Origin: Pseudomonas koreensis
GTDB taxonomy: Bacteria; Pseudomonadota; Gammaproteobacteria; Pseudomonadales; Pseudomonadaceae
Direction of reading: 5' to 3'
DNA: 64,000 nt
Assembly: GCF_012986595.1 (NCBI RefSeq)
Contig: NZ_JAAQYM010000001.1
Coordinates: 558,001-622,000 of the forward strand
Below are positions 16,440 to 24,503 of this stretch, one piece after another; the stretch's first letter is position 1, and every line of letters starts with the position of its first letter. Both the position numbers and the translations under genes were made by a program. The notes under the pieces were generated by a model, which saw only the letters and a program-made list of their open reading frames with translations, ran no database searches and was not told the origin of the DNA.

Positions 16440-16945
16440 TTGCCTCCTGCCGGCGCACCGGTCTGGCCGCTACCGGCCTGCACGCCGACGTGCACGTGTT
16501 TGATCTGGCTGATGCCGCCGGCGAGCTGATCGCCGGTGGAGACGATCTTGCCGGTCTGGTTGATCACCGGCGTGTCGAAGTTCACCGCGCTGCTGGCGCG
16601 GATGTTCAGCGTGGCGGTTTCGATGTCGATGATCCGCCCGCGCTTGAAATGAATTTTGTCGCCCTCGTCGGTGTAGATCGCCACTTCGCCAGCGGCCAGC
16701 GACTGCAGGCGATAACGGCGGTCGGCGACCACCAGGGCGATGGCGTGGGAGCGATCGCCACCGAGAAAGGTGACGATGCCCTCGGCGCCGGCCAGCGGGT
16801 TGCTGGTGAAACCGTAGGGTTCGAAATGCTCCATATCGTCGTTCACCTCGCCGGCGGTGAGGCGCATTTGCAGCGATTGCAGCTTGGATGCCGAATTGGC
16901 GAGCACGACAGTGCCGCGCGCCAGCAGGCGTGTCAGTAGGCTCAT
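16436..16945 (-). CDS. baseplate assembly protein V / central spike (Mu gp45 type)
   Basis: The 169-residue protein has the OB-fold-like N-terminal part (GFTSNPLAGAEGIVTFLGG) and the repetitive beta C-terminus of tail spikes (INQTGKIVSTGDQLAGGISQ), ending in a Gly-rich tail. A C-terminal IKHVHVGV motif is typical of gp45-like spikes. ATG 16943-16945 is preferred over a TTG upstream. The spike tips the tail tube and punctures the outer membrane. Confidence 0.9.
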   Translation of the reverse strand: MSLLTRLLARGTVVLANSASKLQSLQMRLTAGEVNDDMEHFEPYGFTSNPLAGAEGIVTFLGGDRSHAIALVVADRRYRLQSLAAGEVAIYTDEGDKIHFKRGRIIDIETATLNIRASSAVNFDTPVINQTGKIVSTGDQLAGGISQIKHVHVGVQAGSGQTGAPAGGK

Positions 16946-16982
16946 GAATTTGTCCTTCAAAAGATGGGCACGACGCGGTCAA

Positions 16983-17073
16983 CTGTAGGAGTGAGCCTGC
17001 TCGCGATGGCGTCAGTGCAGTCGACCTTTCAGTGGCCGGTCTACCGCTTTCGCGAGCAGGCTCACTCCTACAG
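16983..17073. repeat. REPIN (paired inverted REP), inside the tailocin operon
   Basis: Two inverted copies of a REP unit (TGTAGGAGTGAGCCTGCTCG and its complement) flank a ~45-base middle. It lies between the spike gene and the gp44-like gene. The same family recurs at 24394, 29133, 50372 and 57180. Confidence 0.9.
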
Positions 17074-17081
17074 GGGCGGTG

Positions 17082-18131
17082 TCAGGCCGAAGATTTTTTC
17101 GGGGGCATCGGATCAGGATCGAAGGTATGCGGCGGCGCCACTTGCAGAGTGGTCACCGAGCCTTGCGCCGACAGCGAATACGTCACTTTGGAGATCAGCA
17201 TGTCACCGTCGAAGCCGAGCACCGGGTCCTTGACCTTGACCAGCGTGTTGTGCCGCCACAGATCGCCGTTGGACTGGCGCCAGCCCTGTACCTGATAAGT
17301 GGTGGTCAGCGCCCGCCCCATACGGGTGGCGCTCTCCCATTGGGCGCGTTGCTGGGCCAGCTCGAAGGTCAGTTGCGTGCCTTCGTTGATCACTGTGGTC
17401 CGGCGGCGTTTGAAGGACAGGTCGGCCGCGCTGGATTCAACCTCGCTGACCGCCGCCCCGCTCTTCTTGTCCGAACCTTTTTGCTGGCCGATCACCCGGT
17501 ACTCGGAGAACACCTGGCTGTAATCCATTGGCGCGTTGGCCGACAGGATGTTCTTGCCCAGTTCCAGCGCATCGCTGGCGCGTCCACCGCTGCCGGGTTT
17601 GGCCAGCACCAGCCGGCCCTGCTCGTCATCGGTGGAAAACACCCGCAACAACGAGAGCAGACGGTCGATCGACTGAAACACCGTTTCACCCGGCACGATC
17701 GTGTGCCGGGTCAGTCGCGTTGTCTCGGGGATCTCATTGACCACCGATTGCGAGTACTCCTGCACCAGCGCCAGGACGATGCTCGACAGCGGTTGGTCAT
17801 GCCATTGATTCGGCCGGTTGGTGGCCGCGCAATCGACCAGATCCTGAGTCTTGGAACTGCCTTCGATGCTCAGGCTGATCTGCCGTCCGTCATAGCTGAT
17901 CGGTGCCTTGAATACGTAGCCGGTGAGCACCAGATCGTTGCCGATTTTCACCTCGCACGGGTCGCCGGGCTTGATCGGTTTGTCCACCGTCTGCCCCGGC
18001 CATTGCCAGGTGATGTCGAGTTTGAAGGTGCGGAACTGGCGCTCCAGATCAGCGGTGATTTCCACGCTTTTCCAGCCGCCGTATTCCATGTTGTCGACGG
18101 TCAGCGTGACGCGGTTATCCATCTCGCTCAT
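17082..18131 (-). CDS. baseplate hub protein (Mu gpP/gp44 type)
   Basis: The 349-residue protein (VTLTVDNMEYGGWKSVEI, ITWQWPGQ, GDPCEVKIGNDLVLTGYV) is a hub protein of the Mu gpP/P2 gpD fold. It includes the hub motif VPGETVFQSIDRLLSLLRVFS and a lysine-rich C-terminus (PMPPKKSSA). It sits between the gpN-like gene and the spike, the Mu order. A REPIN follows directly after its stop. Confidence 0.9.
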   Translation of the reverse strand: MSEMDNRVTLTVDNMEYGGWKSVEITADLERQFRTFKLDITWQWPGQTVDKPIKPGDPCEVKIGNDLVLTGYVFKAPISYDGRQISLSIEGSSKTQDLVDCAATNRPNQWHDQPLSSIVLALVQEYSQSVVNEIPETTRLTRHTIVPGETVFQSIDRLLSLLRVFSTDDEQGRLVLAKPGSGGRASDALELGKNILSANAPMDYSQVFSEYRVIGQQKGSDKKSGAAVSEVESSAADLSFKRRRTTVINEGTQLTFELAQQRAQWESATRMGRALTTTYQVQGWRQSNGDLWRHNTLVKVKDPVLGFDGDMLISKVTYSLSAQGSVTTLQVAPPHTFDPDPMPPKKSSA

Positions 18132-18134
18132 GGC

Positions 18135-19370
18135 TTACTCCCCCGACACTTTCACATCGTTGGGTGAGAACCCCGGATGGTTCATCGCATTTCGCTGAAC
18201 CACTTCGGTCACCCGTGTCGCATCGCCAAATTGCTTGTAGGCCACGACCAGCGCCGGAAAGCTTTCCTGGAACGACTTGCTGACCTGCCGCACACCGGAC
18301 GACGCCACGGCTTTGAGATGCGCAATCAGCGCCTCTTTCACATCGCTGATGGCCTGGTAGTGCGCAGGATCGGCCTTGTCCAGCATCGGATTGATCGCCA
18401 CTGCCACGGCGTCACGCAATGCCTGCATGTCGTCACTGACCGGGACTTCCTGACGGGTCACCGGGCTTGTCGCCTGCTGCCCGACCGTGGTTGTCGACTG
18501 CAGTTTCACCGGCGTGGTCGCCACTGGCATCGACGCCACCCACTGCGCGACTTTGACCAGTATCGTGTCCTGCACCAGATCGGCCATGGCTTGCGCCGCG
18601 GCGTTGGTGTCCTTGCCGGTGGTGATCTTCGGCGCGTCAGCCTTGCGGATGGCTTCGAGTTGTTGGGACACGTCGGCAATCACGCCACGGTAGCCCTCCT
18701 TCGCGAACTCCTTGAGCTCCTTGATATCGCCGAGCAAACCCTTGAACTCCGCCGCTACTTCCTTGGGCAATTCCTTGACGGCTTTGACCAGTTCAGTGAT
18801 TTGCTTGTACTGCTCGATCAGCGGTTTGAGCTGCTCTTTGATCACCTCATAGACCCCGGTCAGGCTGTTGCGCAGATTGGCGATGCCGATCCGCGCGGCC
18901 TTGATCAACGTCATCGCCTGCTCGAAGCGCGCCACCGCAGAACCCAACAAAGTGTCAGCCTTGGCCAACAGGACTTTTTGCGTACTGACGGTGGCGGTCG
19001 GGAACGGCAACGGCCGGTCGGGGTAGAACTTCAGATTGAACGTCACCAGCCCGCCGTCCTGGCGGGTGTGGGTCATGTCGCACTCACCGACCTTGACTTG
19101 CAAGCGTCCCAGCCACGGGTGCACCAGCTCGCCACTGCCCTGCTCCAGCGCCTTGAGCAGCTTGTCGCGCTGCTCCAGGCAATCGGCGCCGATGATGAAC
19201 GCCGTCAGATCGTGGGTTTTGGCCTGCTGGCCCAGATCCTCGAAATACGGCAGGTCGCGCTGCGGGTATTCGTGCAACTGACCTTTGCGACCGACCGGGG
19301 TTTTCGCCTGATCGATCCAGAACCCGACACCGCGAAACGATGCCGGCAACAAACGGTCACGCCAGTTCAT
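18135..19370 (-). CDS. DNA-circularisation/tail protein (Mu gpN type)
   Basis: The 411-residue protein begins MNWRDRLLPASFRGVGFW and has EYPQRDLPYFEDLGQQAK and KALEQGSGELVHPWLGRL, the N-terminal DNA-circularisation family signature found in Mu gpN. In tailocins it acts as a baseplate/tail component; the family name is historical. The middle is helical (EQLKPLIEQYKQITELVKA). The ATG is taken at 19368-19370, overlapping the end of the tape-measure gene by 14 bases. Confidence 0.88.
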   Translation of the reverse strand: MNWRDRLLPASFRGVGFWIDQAKTPVGRKGQLHEYPQRDLPYFEDLGQQAKTHDLTAFIIGADCLEQRDKLLKALEQGSGELVHPWLGRLQVKVGECDMTHTRQDGGLVTFNLKFYPDRPLPFPTATVSTQKVLLAKADTLLGSAVARFEQAMTLIKAARIGIANLRNSLTGVYEVIKEQLKPLIEQYKQITELVKAVKELPKEVAAEFKGLLGDIKELKEFAKEGYRGVIADVSQQLEAIRKADAPKITTGKDTNAAAQAMADLVQDTILVKVAQWVASMPVATTPVKLQSTTTVGQQATSPVTRQEVPVSDDMQALRDAVAVAINPMLDKADPAHYQAISDVKEALIAHLKAVASSGVRQVSKSFQESFPALVVAYKQFGDATRVTEVVQRNAMNHPGFSPNDVKVSGE

Positions 19371-21255
19371 TGGAACCTCCTGCCGACAGCGAGCGATAGC
19401 CGATGCGCGAAGACAGCGCCAGCCCGGGTTGATTGGTTTGCGGTTGATCGGTACGCAGCCCTGCCGGCGCATTTTCGAAGCGCACGGTCAGGCCGCCTTC
19501 GAGTTGCGTACGGTTGTTGGCGGCGCTTTGCTGGATCAGGGCACTGGAGGATTGCGGCAGCGATCCGCCTTGCAGCGCTCCGTTTCCAGCACGTACGGTA
19601 CTCGCGCCAAAGAATGCCGGCGCCAGCTCACCCTTGCCTTCGGCATTGGTCTGGCGCTGCGCCTGGGTCAGAGTTTCGACCTTGCCGGTGACCTTGGCGA
19701 TCAACCCGGCGAAACCTCCGTCGAACAGCTCCTTGATCGGCGCGATGACGGTTTGCAGCTTTTGCCACAATTCGCCGAACCACCCGACAATCGGCCCCCA
19801 GCTCTCGATGATCTGGTCCAGAGGTTTCCATTCGAACAGGGTGTGCAGAAAGTCCACGACCGGCGCAGACGCTGCCAGCACAACATCCCACAGCGCCGAA
19901 AAGACTTCGCCGATCGGCTGCCAGTACTGAGCAATCTGCTCCAGCGGCGACCACTCGAACAGGCTGGTGAAAAAGCCTTTGACCCGCTGCACTGACGTTT
20001 GCAGTGCCGTCCAGATTGGTTCGAAGTACCCGACGACACTACCCCATGCGCTGGTGATCATTTCCATCGGGAAATAATCGAACAGTGCCCGCAATGTATC
20101 CCGGGTGCTTTGCACAGCCGATTGCAGCGTCGTCAACACCGGCTGCAAGTACGCAACAACACCGCCCCACGCGCTGGTGATCATCTGCATGGGTGAGAAA
20201 TCGAACAACGACACCAGAAACTCTTTAGCCGGCTGCGCGACTTTTCGCAGGCCGCTGAACATCGGTTCGAAAAACCTGACAACACCGCCCCACGCACTGT
20301 TGATCATCTGCATCGGCGAGAAATCGAACAGGTTTCTGAGGAACGTCATCACCGGCACACTCAAGGCCTTGAGCAGTTCCCATATCGCCGAAAACAGTCC
20401 GGTCAGCGGCCCCCAGTTGTCGAGGATCATGCCGTACGGTGTCCAGGAGAAAACCGTTTTGAAAAAGTCGACTACCGGGCGGGTGACCGCTTTGACCTTG
20501 TCCCAGATCCCCGAGAAGAAGCCCGTGACGGGTTGCCAAAGCGCCGCCAGCGTATCGAGCGGTTGCCAGTCGAGCACCGAGCGCAAGATCGCCATGGTAC
20601 TCGCCCCGGCGCTTTTCACGCTTTCCCACATGCCGGTGAAGAACGCGCTGATTGGTGTCCAGTTGGCATAGATCAAACCGGCCGCCACCGCGATGCCCAT
20701 GGCGATCAGCATGATCGGATTGGTCTTGAGCACCATGCTCATTACATCGAACACTTGCGTGGCGCCGGTGACAGCGGTTTGCATCGCCGAGAAGGCAATT
20801 GCCCCCGCAGCCAGGCCTTCCACCAGTTTCGGGTTGTCGGCAAGCAGGCTGCCGAACTGAGTCAGCATCGGCTCAAGCCCAACGACCACAGCACCGACCG
20901 CCGGCACCAATGCGGCATTCACCGCATTGGAGACCTTCTCCATCGATGCACTGAACACGTTCATGTTCTGCGCAGCGACTTTCGGTGCGGCGGGCAGGTC
21001 GACGGTTTTCGCCGTCTCGCTGACTTCAGTCAACTTGCCCTGAAATGCCGCCGCCGATTTGATCCCTTCCACGAACGGCGTGATCACGCTGCCGCCCTTG
21101 AACAGACCGCTGATGTCCAGTTTGCCGAGTCCGGTCTGTTCGAGATTTTTCTTGAAGCTCTCGACCTTTACTCGCAGGGCGCCGAGTTTGGGCGACAGTT
21201 CATCGATGCCCGTGATCAGCACCGGCGCTTTCACTTTCTTTTCTTCGTCTGCCAT
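19357..21255 (-). CDS. tape-measure protein of the Mu-like tail, with 41-residue repeats
   Basis: The 632-residue protein sits between the assembly-chaperone gene and gpN, where Mu-like tails have the tape measure that sets tail length. Residues 116-200 are hydrophobic (AAGAIAFSAMQTAVTGA). Residues 228-514 are seven consecutive 41-residue units of pattern F-x-W-x-P-(7)-W-x-P-(4)-F-x-x-(I/L/M)-W, and 187-227 is a degenerate eighth. The ATG at 21255 overlaps the stop of the frameshift product (TGATG); a GTG at 21258 is also open. Confidence 0.9.
   Translation of the reverse strand: MADEEKKVKAPVLITGIDELSPKLGALRVKVESFKKNLEQTGLGKLDISGLFKGGSVITPFVEGIKSAAAFQGKLTEVSETAKTVDLPAAPKVAAQNMNVFSASMEKVSNAVNAALVPAVGAVVVGLEPMLTQFGSLLADNPKLVEGLAAGAIAFSAMQTAVTGATQVFDVMSMVLKTNPIMLIAMGIAVAAGLIYANWTPISAFFTGMWESVKSAGASTMAILRSVLDWQPLDTLAALWQPVTGFFSGIWDKVKAVTRPVVDFFKTVFSWTPYGMILDNWGPLTGLFSAIWELLKALSVPVMTFLRNLFDFSPMQMINSAWGGVVRFFEPMFSGLRKVAQPAKEFLVSLFDFSPMQMITSAWGGVVAYLQPVLTTLQSAVQSTRDTLRALFDYFPMEMITSAWGSVVGYFEPIWTALQTSVQRVKGFFTSLFEWSPLEQIAQYWQPIGEVFSALWDVVLAASAPVVDFLHTLFEWKPLDQIIESWGPIVGWFGELWQKLQTVIAPIKELFDGGFAGLIAKVTGKVETLTQAQRQTNAEGKGELAPAFFGASTVRAGNGALQGGSLPQSSSALIQQSAANNRTQLEGGLTVRFENAPAGLRTDQPQTNQPGLALSSRIGYRSLSAGGSNELA
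19714..20574 (-). repeat. seven 123-bp tandem repeats in the tape-measure gene
   Basis: Seven in-frame units encode exactly 41 residues each. The third, fourth and fifth (starting FDFSPMQMI, FDFSPMQMI and FDYFPMEMI) are also similar at DNA level, for example the CACGCGCTGGTGATCATCTG-type blocks near 20045, 20168 and 20290. No unit carries an insertion or deletion. Confidence 0.9.
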
Positions 21256-21419
21256 CACTGCACCTGCTGCATCGCATTGATCCGTTGCGCGTGCTCCAGC
21301 GATTCGCGGAGCACATCCAGTGGCCTGGCCATCATCTGTTCGGGGTCAACCTTCCAGAACCAGGCCAGGTCATAGGCGACTGCGATCAGGTCGGTGATGG
21401 CTCCGACGCCGCACTCATG
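21255..21419 (-). CDS. -1 frameshift extension of the Mu-like tail assembly chaperone (GpE-like)
   Basis: The zero-frame gene contains T TTT TTC at 21425-21419. A -1 slip there gives an open 54-codon extension (starts HECGVGAITDLIAVAYDLAW, includes FWKVDPEQMMARPLDVL) ending at TGA 21255-21257, which overlaps the tape-measure ATG. The extension resembles the phage GpE family, and the arrangement matches the conserved tail-assembly frameshift (lambda gpG/gpGT, P2 E+E'). Confidence 0.78.
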   Translation of the reverse strand, partial: HECGVGAITDLIAVAYDLAWFWKVDPEQMMARPLDVLRESLEHAQRINAMQQVQ

Positions 21420-21682
21420 AAAAAACTCGCAACGACCCAGCTCAGCGCGTTGAGGTCAGCCAGATCGAGCTGGTTGACCGACGACGGTGGAATACCGGCG
21501 CACACGGCGATGTATTTGGCCGCCACGTCCATGTCGAGGCTGACTTCTTCGCTCTTGTCGATCTTGTACGGCAGCGCCTTGATCGCTCGCACTTCCTGCA
21601 CCGTCGGACGGCGCAGGACGAGTTCGGTCAGGGGCTCGCCGTGAGCTTCGATCGCAACCTGAAGCTTCACGGCGCCGCTCAT
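21386..21682 (-). CDS. phage tail assembly chaperone (Mu gp41-like), zero-frame product
   Basis: The 98-residue protein (MSGAVKLQVAIEAHGEPLTE, LVLRRPTVQEVRAIKALPY, PPSSVNQLDLADLNALSW) matches the short tail assembly (TAC) family between tube and tape measure. It overlaps the tube gene by ATGA. A slippery T TTT TTC near its end allows a longer fused product; together they would chaperone the tape measure during tube polymerisation. Confidence 0.88.
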   Translation of the reverse strand: MSGAVKLQVAIEAHGEPLTELVLRRPTVQEVRAIKALPYKIDKSEEVSLDMDVAAKYIAVCAGIPPSSVNQLDLADLNALSWVVASFFMSAASEPSPT

Positions 21683-22026
21683 TGCCAGGTCCCCTTGATG
21701 CCTTCGAATTTCAGTTCGATGGTGGCGTCATCGCCCTTGGAAACCGGCTCTTCGACCAGGTAGGCACCGGCCAGCACGTAGACTTTGCCGTTGCTGAATT
21801 CGCAGGTGACGGTGATGTCGGTGCCTTCGATCAGCTTTTTCAGCGGGAAGTCGGCGGTGTGCAGCGCGGTCACTTTGAACGACGGCGCGACGTCGGTTTC
21901 CTTGTAGAAACCCGGTACGACGGTTTCGCGTTTGACGGCCATCAGCGGGGCTTCGCAGCCGCCGTTGATAGTCAGTTGTGCACCGTCGACTTTGACGTAG
22001 CAGGTGCCTGCAATCACTTGACCCAT
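21679..22026 (-). CDS. tail tube protein (Mu gpM type)
   Basis: The 115-residue protein (MGQVIAGTCYVKVDGAQLTI, then KRETVVPGFYKETDVAPSF and IEGTDITVTCEFSNGKVYV) is a Mu-type tail tube subunit. I start at ATG 22024-22026, which matches the family; the upstream in-frame codons overlap a terminator. It is much shorter than and unrelated in sequence to the P2-type tube at 29244. Confidence 0.92.
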   Translation of the reverse strand: MGQVIAGTCYVKVDGAQLTINGGCEAPLMAVKRETVVPGFYKETDVAPSFKVTALHTADFPLKKLIEGTDITVTCEFSNGKVYVLAGAYLVEEPVSKGDDATIELKFEGIKGTWQ

Positions 22027-22045
22027 GGTGTTACTCCCTTCAAAT

Positions 22046-22068
22046 AAAAAGCCCACGCGAGGTGGGCT
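22046..22068 (-). terminator. terminator-like hairpin between sheath and tube genes
   Basis: In the minus direction AGCCCAC-CTCGC-GTGGGCT is followed by TTTTT. It lies in the 67-base gap between the Mu-like sheath and tube genes and could tune the sheath:tube ratio. Confidence 0.7.
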
Positions 22069-22093
22069 GAATGCTTACGGTCAAACGCGGTTA

Positions 22094-23590
22094 TCAAGCC
22101 GCGTCGTCGTACTGCAGACGGAATTGGTTGAGCAGTGCGAACACTCGCAGACCGTTGATGTAATCCGGCGGGAACAGCACGTTCACGCGGCTCGGGTCCT
22201 GCACGTCGCGCTCGACGATCAGGTGCTCGGCGAACAGCTCGGCGTTTTCCACGTGGCCCTCCAGTTCCAGCTTGGCGTACTGCGCGATCAGCTCACCGCG
22301 AATGGTCGCCGGGGTGACGATCGGCTGGCCGGCGCCGAAACGCGTGCCGTCGGAAGCCAGTTTGTGGCGACCGTATTTGCTGGTGATCACGCTTTGCAGA
22401 CGACGCACGATGAACGCCGACTGGTGCATGGTTTCGCTGTCCAGGTAGGAGTTGTCGGCCTGACCGTAAGCGTTCTTCTGGTAGGTGGTGATCGAACGCT
22501 GGATGCGCACGTAACCGCCTTCGTAGTAAGCGGTGGCGATGCCGTAGTTGAGCAGCGACTGACGCTCGGTCAGGGTGAAACGCTCGCTGGCCGGCGCCGG
22601 ATCAACGCCCGGCAGGCTGCCGCTCTGGGTTGGACGGCTGGCGTCGGCGGAGATGAACACCGCAGTGCGCGCCGCCAGGGCTGCTGCTTGTACCCAGAAC
22701 GGTTGCGGTACGCCCGGCTCCAGCGCCTGAATGGTCATGTGCTGGTCATTGCGCGCCTGGCCGGCTGCGACCAGCGTGCCGACGGTGCCGCGCTTGGCGC
22801 TGTAGACGTGACCGAACAGTTGCTTGGCCCAGGACCAGCGACCGGTGCTGTCATCCATGACCGCTTGCCAGGTGTTGAGGGTCGACAGATCCGACCATGG
22901 CAGTGCGATGAACTCGAACGGTTCGTCACCCAGTGCCGCGACGGCTGCGACCTGATCCGGTACGCCGGCGCCGCCAGTCATGGCGGTGATGGCGGTGGTC
23001 AGGCCGGCCGGGGTCTCTTCGCCGTTGCTCTTGCCCAGGCGATTGAACTGCAGGCTGATGTCGTTACCGCTGTCGCCGGTCCATTTGGCGTTCAGGGTGA
23101 CCACACCTTCGGCTGCCGCAGCGCTGACCGGCAGATCGGCCGTGGCGTTGATTTTCTGCGCCAGTGCAGTGGCCGCTTGAGCAGCGGTGGCACCGTTGAC
23201 CACGGTGGCCTGCACACGCACACCACCGACGTACAGGTTGAGCACGCCAGCCTGGGTCGCGGTGCCGGTCAGGGTCAGCACGCCTTTGGCGATGGCGCCT
23301 TCAGCGTTGTGCAGCGGCAGGCACCAGATCTCGCCGATCGGGTCGGACTTGCGGAAGGTCTCGTACATCGAGGCGAGCATCGAGCCCTGACCACCGATGC
23401 TTTTTGCCAGCGCAACGCTGGAAACCAGCACCAGTTTGCCGACTTCGGTCGGGGCAATGTTGTCGTTGACCTGAGCCACGATCAAACGACGCAGGGTCGA
23501 GCTCGCGCTATTGGCGGCCGAGTTGTCCATTTCGGCATAGAACAGCGGTACACGAATGTCCGCGGGGATGTTGCTGAATCCGATCGCCAT
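22094..23590 (-). CDS. contractile tail sheath protein (Mu gpL type)
   Basis: The 498-residue protein starts MAIGFSNIPADIRVPLFYAE, the Mu-like sheath N-terminus, with FEFIALPWSDLSTL and a C-terminal VLFPPDYINGLRVFALLNQF. The sheath contracts and drives the tube through the target envelope. It is about 110 residues longer than the P2-type sheath at 29750, reflecting the separate ancestry of the two particles. It is preceded by the DUF2635 gene with immediate stop-start contact. Confidence 0.95.
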   Translation of the reverse strand: MAIGFSNIPADIRVPLFYAEMDNSAANSASSTLRRLIVAQVNDNIAPTEVGKLVLVSSVALAKSIGGQGSMLASMYETFRKSDPIGEIWCLPLHNAEGAIAKGVLTLTGTATQAGVLNLYVGGVRVQATVVNGATAAQAATALAQKINATADLPVSAAAAEGVVTLNAKWTGDSGNDISLQFNRLGKSNGEETPAGLTTAITAMTGGAGVPDQVAAVAALGDEPFEFIALPWSDLSTLNTWQAVMDDSTGRWSWAKQLFGHVYSAKRGTVGTLVAAGQARNDQHMTIQALEPGVPQPFWVQAAALAARTAVFISADASRPTQSGSLPGVDPAPASERFTLTERQSLLNYGIATAYYEGGYVRIQRSITTYQKNAYGQADNSYLDSETMHQSAFIVRRLQSVITSKYGRHKLASDGTRFGAGQPIVTPATIRGELIAQYAKLELEGHVENAELFAEHLIVERDVQDPSRVNVLFPPDYINGLRVFALLNQFRLQYDDAA

Positions 23591-23772
23591 TATTTGGCTC
23601 CCTGTGGTTTAGCCGCTTTTGCGGTTTTGAGTGTGATATCGCCGTCGGCCAGACGCCGGCGCCACCAGGCGCTGTCCAGCACTTCACGGCCTTCCTTGGG
23701 CAGCAGATCGCCCGCTTCCGGGTCTGGCACGGCACGGCCAGCGGCCGGCAGTACGGTGATGCGATTGCTCAT
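23590..23772 (-). CDS. DUF2635 small phage protein (Mu gp38 type)
   Basis: The 60-residue protein (MSNRITVLPAAGRAVPDPEA, LDSAWWRRRLADGDI) carries the VxPxxGRxVxDPxxGxxLPxEG and W-x-RRL-x-DGD pattern of DUF2635, which always precedes the Mu-like sheath gene. It overlaps both neighbours by ATGA-like contacts. Its function is unknown. The Lys/Ala-rich tail resembles that of the small protein upstream of the other sheath gene (30919). Confidence 0.87.
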   Translation of the reverse strand: MSNRITVLPAAGRAVPDPEAGDLLPKEGREVLDSAWWRRRLADGDITLKTAKAAKPQGAK

Positions 23773-24353
23773 GGGGTTACGTCTCCAGAGAAAGTCAGTT
23801 CCACGCGCCCGTCAGGGCCCGGGTGTTTCAGGTTGGGGTCGGCCGGGTCGATTGCATCGACCCGCACGGTGACCCCGGTAAAGGACGACAAACCGTCCAG
23901 TTCACGTTCGTACCAACTCTCCGCAGGCTGACTCGGCAGATTGCGGCCGAGCTGGAACTCGGCAAAAAAGCGCAGCCGATAGAAGGCCCGGCTGCTGTTG
24001 ATCGAGACCATTTCGCCGCCGTCGTAGACGATGGCGCTGTAGTCGGTGCCCGGCTTGAACCCCACCAGTGCGCGCCACAGTTCGGCGCGAAGGTCGTGCA
24101 ACAGATCCAGCGCTTTTGTAGCGTCGGTTGCGTCAAGCGCGAGGACGATTTCCAAGCGGTCGCGGATCGGTTGGGTGGTGAGGTTTTGCGCGGTGCTGTT
24201 GCTGGCCAGATCGGCCAGCGGCAGCACGTGGGCCGAGGGTGTTGGCAGATCGGCATTGCCTTGCAGCAACGCCAGATCGACACCCACCGAAATGTGATTG
24301 GCAAAGCCAGGGCATTGCCCACGCAGTTGCGTGAGGATCGGGGTGATCTTCAT
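23769..24353 (-). CDS. Mu gp37-like tail terminator/completion protein
   Basis: The 194-residue protein (MKITPILTQLRGQCPGFANH, ELWRALVGFKPGTDYSAIVY, FYRLRFFAEFQLG) fits the gp37-like phage proteins that precede DUF2635 and the sheath in Mu-like tails and cap the tail. ATG 24351-24353 is the family start; upstream in-frame sequence is the REPIN. It is the first gene of the Mu-like module, directly after the P2-like gpD gene and REPIN. Confidence 0.8.
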   Translation of the reverse strand: MKITPILTQLRGQCPGFANHISVGVDLALLQGNADLPTPSAHVLPLADLASNSTAQNLTTQPIRDRLEIVLALDATDATKALDLLHDLRAELWRALVGFKPGTDYSAIVYDGGEMVSINSSRAFYRLRFFAEFQLGRNLPSQPAESWYERELDGLSSFTGVTVRVDAIDPADPNLKHPGPDGRVELTFSGDVTP

Positions 24354-24393
24354 GGTGGTGTTCCAGAGTGTGGGGGAGTTACCGCAGGACCAA

Positions 24394-24484
24394 TGTGGGA
24401 GCGAGCCTGCTCGCGAAGGCGGTGCCACATTCAAAATCAATGTGCCTGACACACCGCTATCGCGAGCAGGCTCACCCCTACAGG
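24394..24484. repeat. REPIN at the junction of the two tail modules
   Basis: Inverted REP copies (TGTGGGAGCGAGCCTGCTCG ... CGCGAGCAGGCTCACCCC) lie between the end of the P2-like gpD gene (24504) and the start of the Mu-like module (24353). Confidence 0.9.
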
Positions 24485-24503
24485 GGACTCGTGGGCTGTG
24501 AGA

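Noticed and set aside
19714..20574. CRISPR-like regularly spaced repeats
   Set aside because: The 123-bp periodicity is in-frame protein repetition in the tape measure, with no short identical repeats separated by unique spacers.
22025..23872. 615-codon open frame on the plus strand
   Set aside because: Antisense to the Mu-like sheath gene and neighbours; no motifs.
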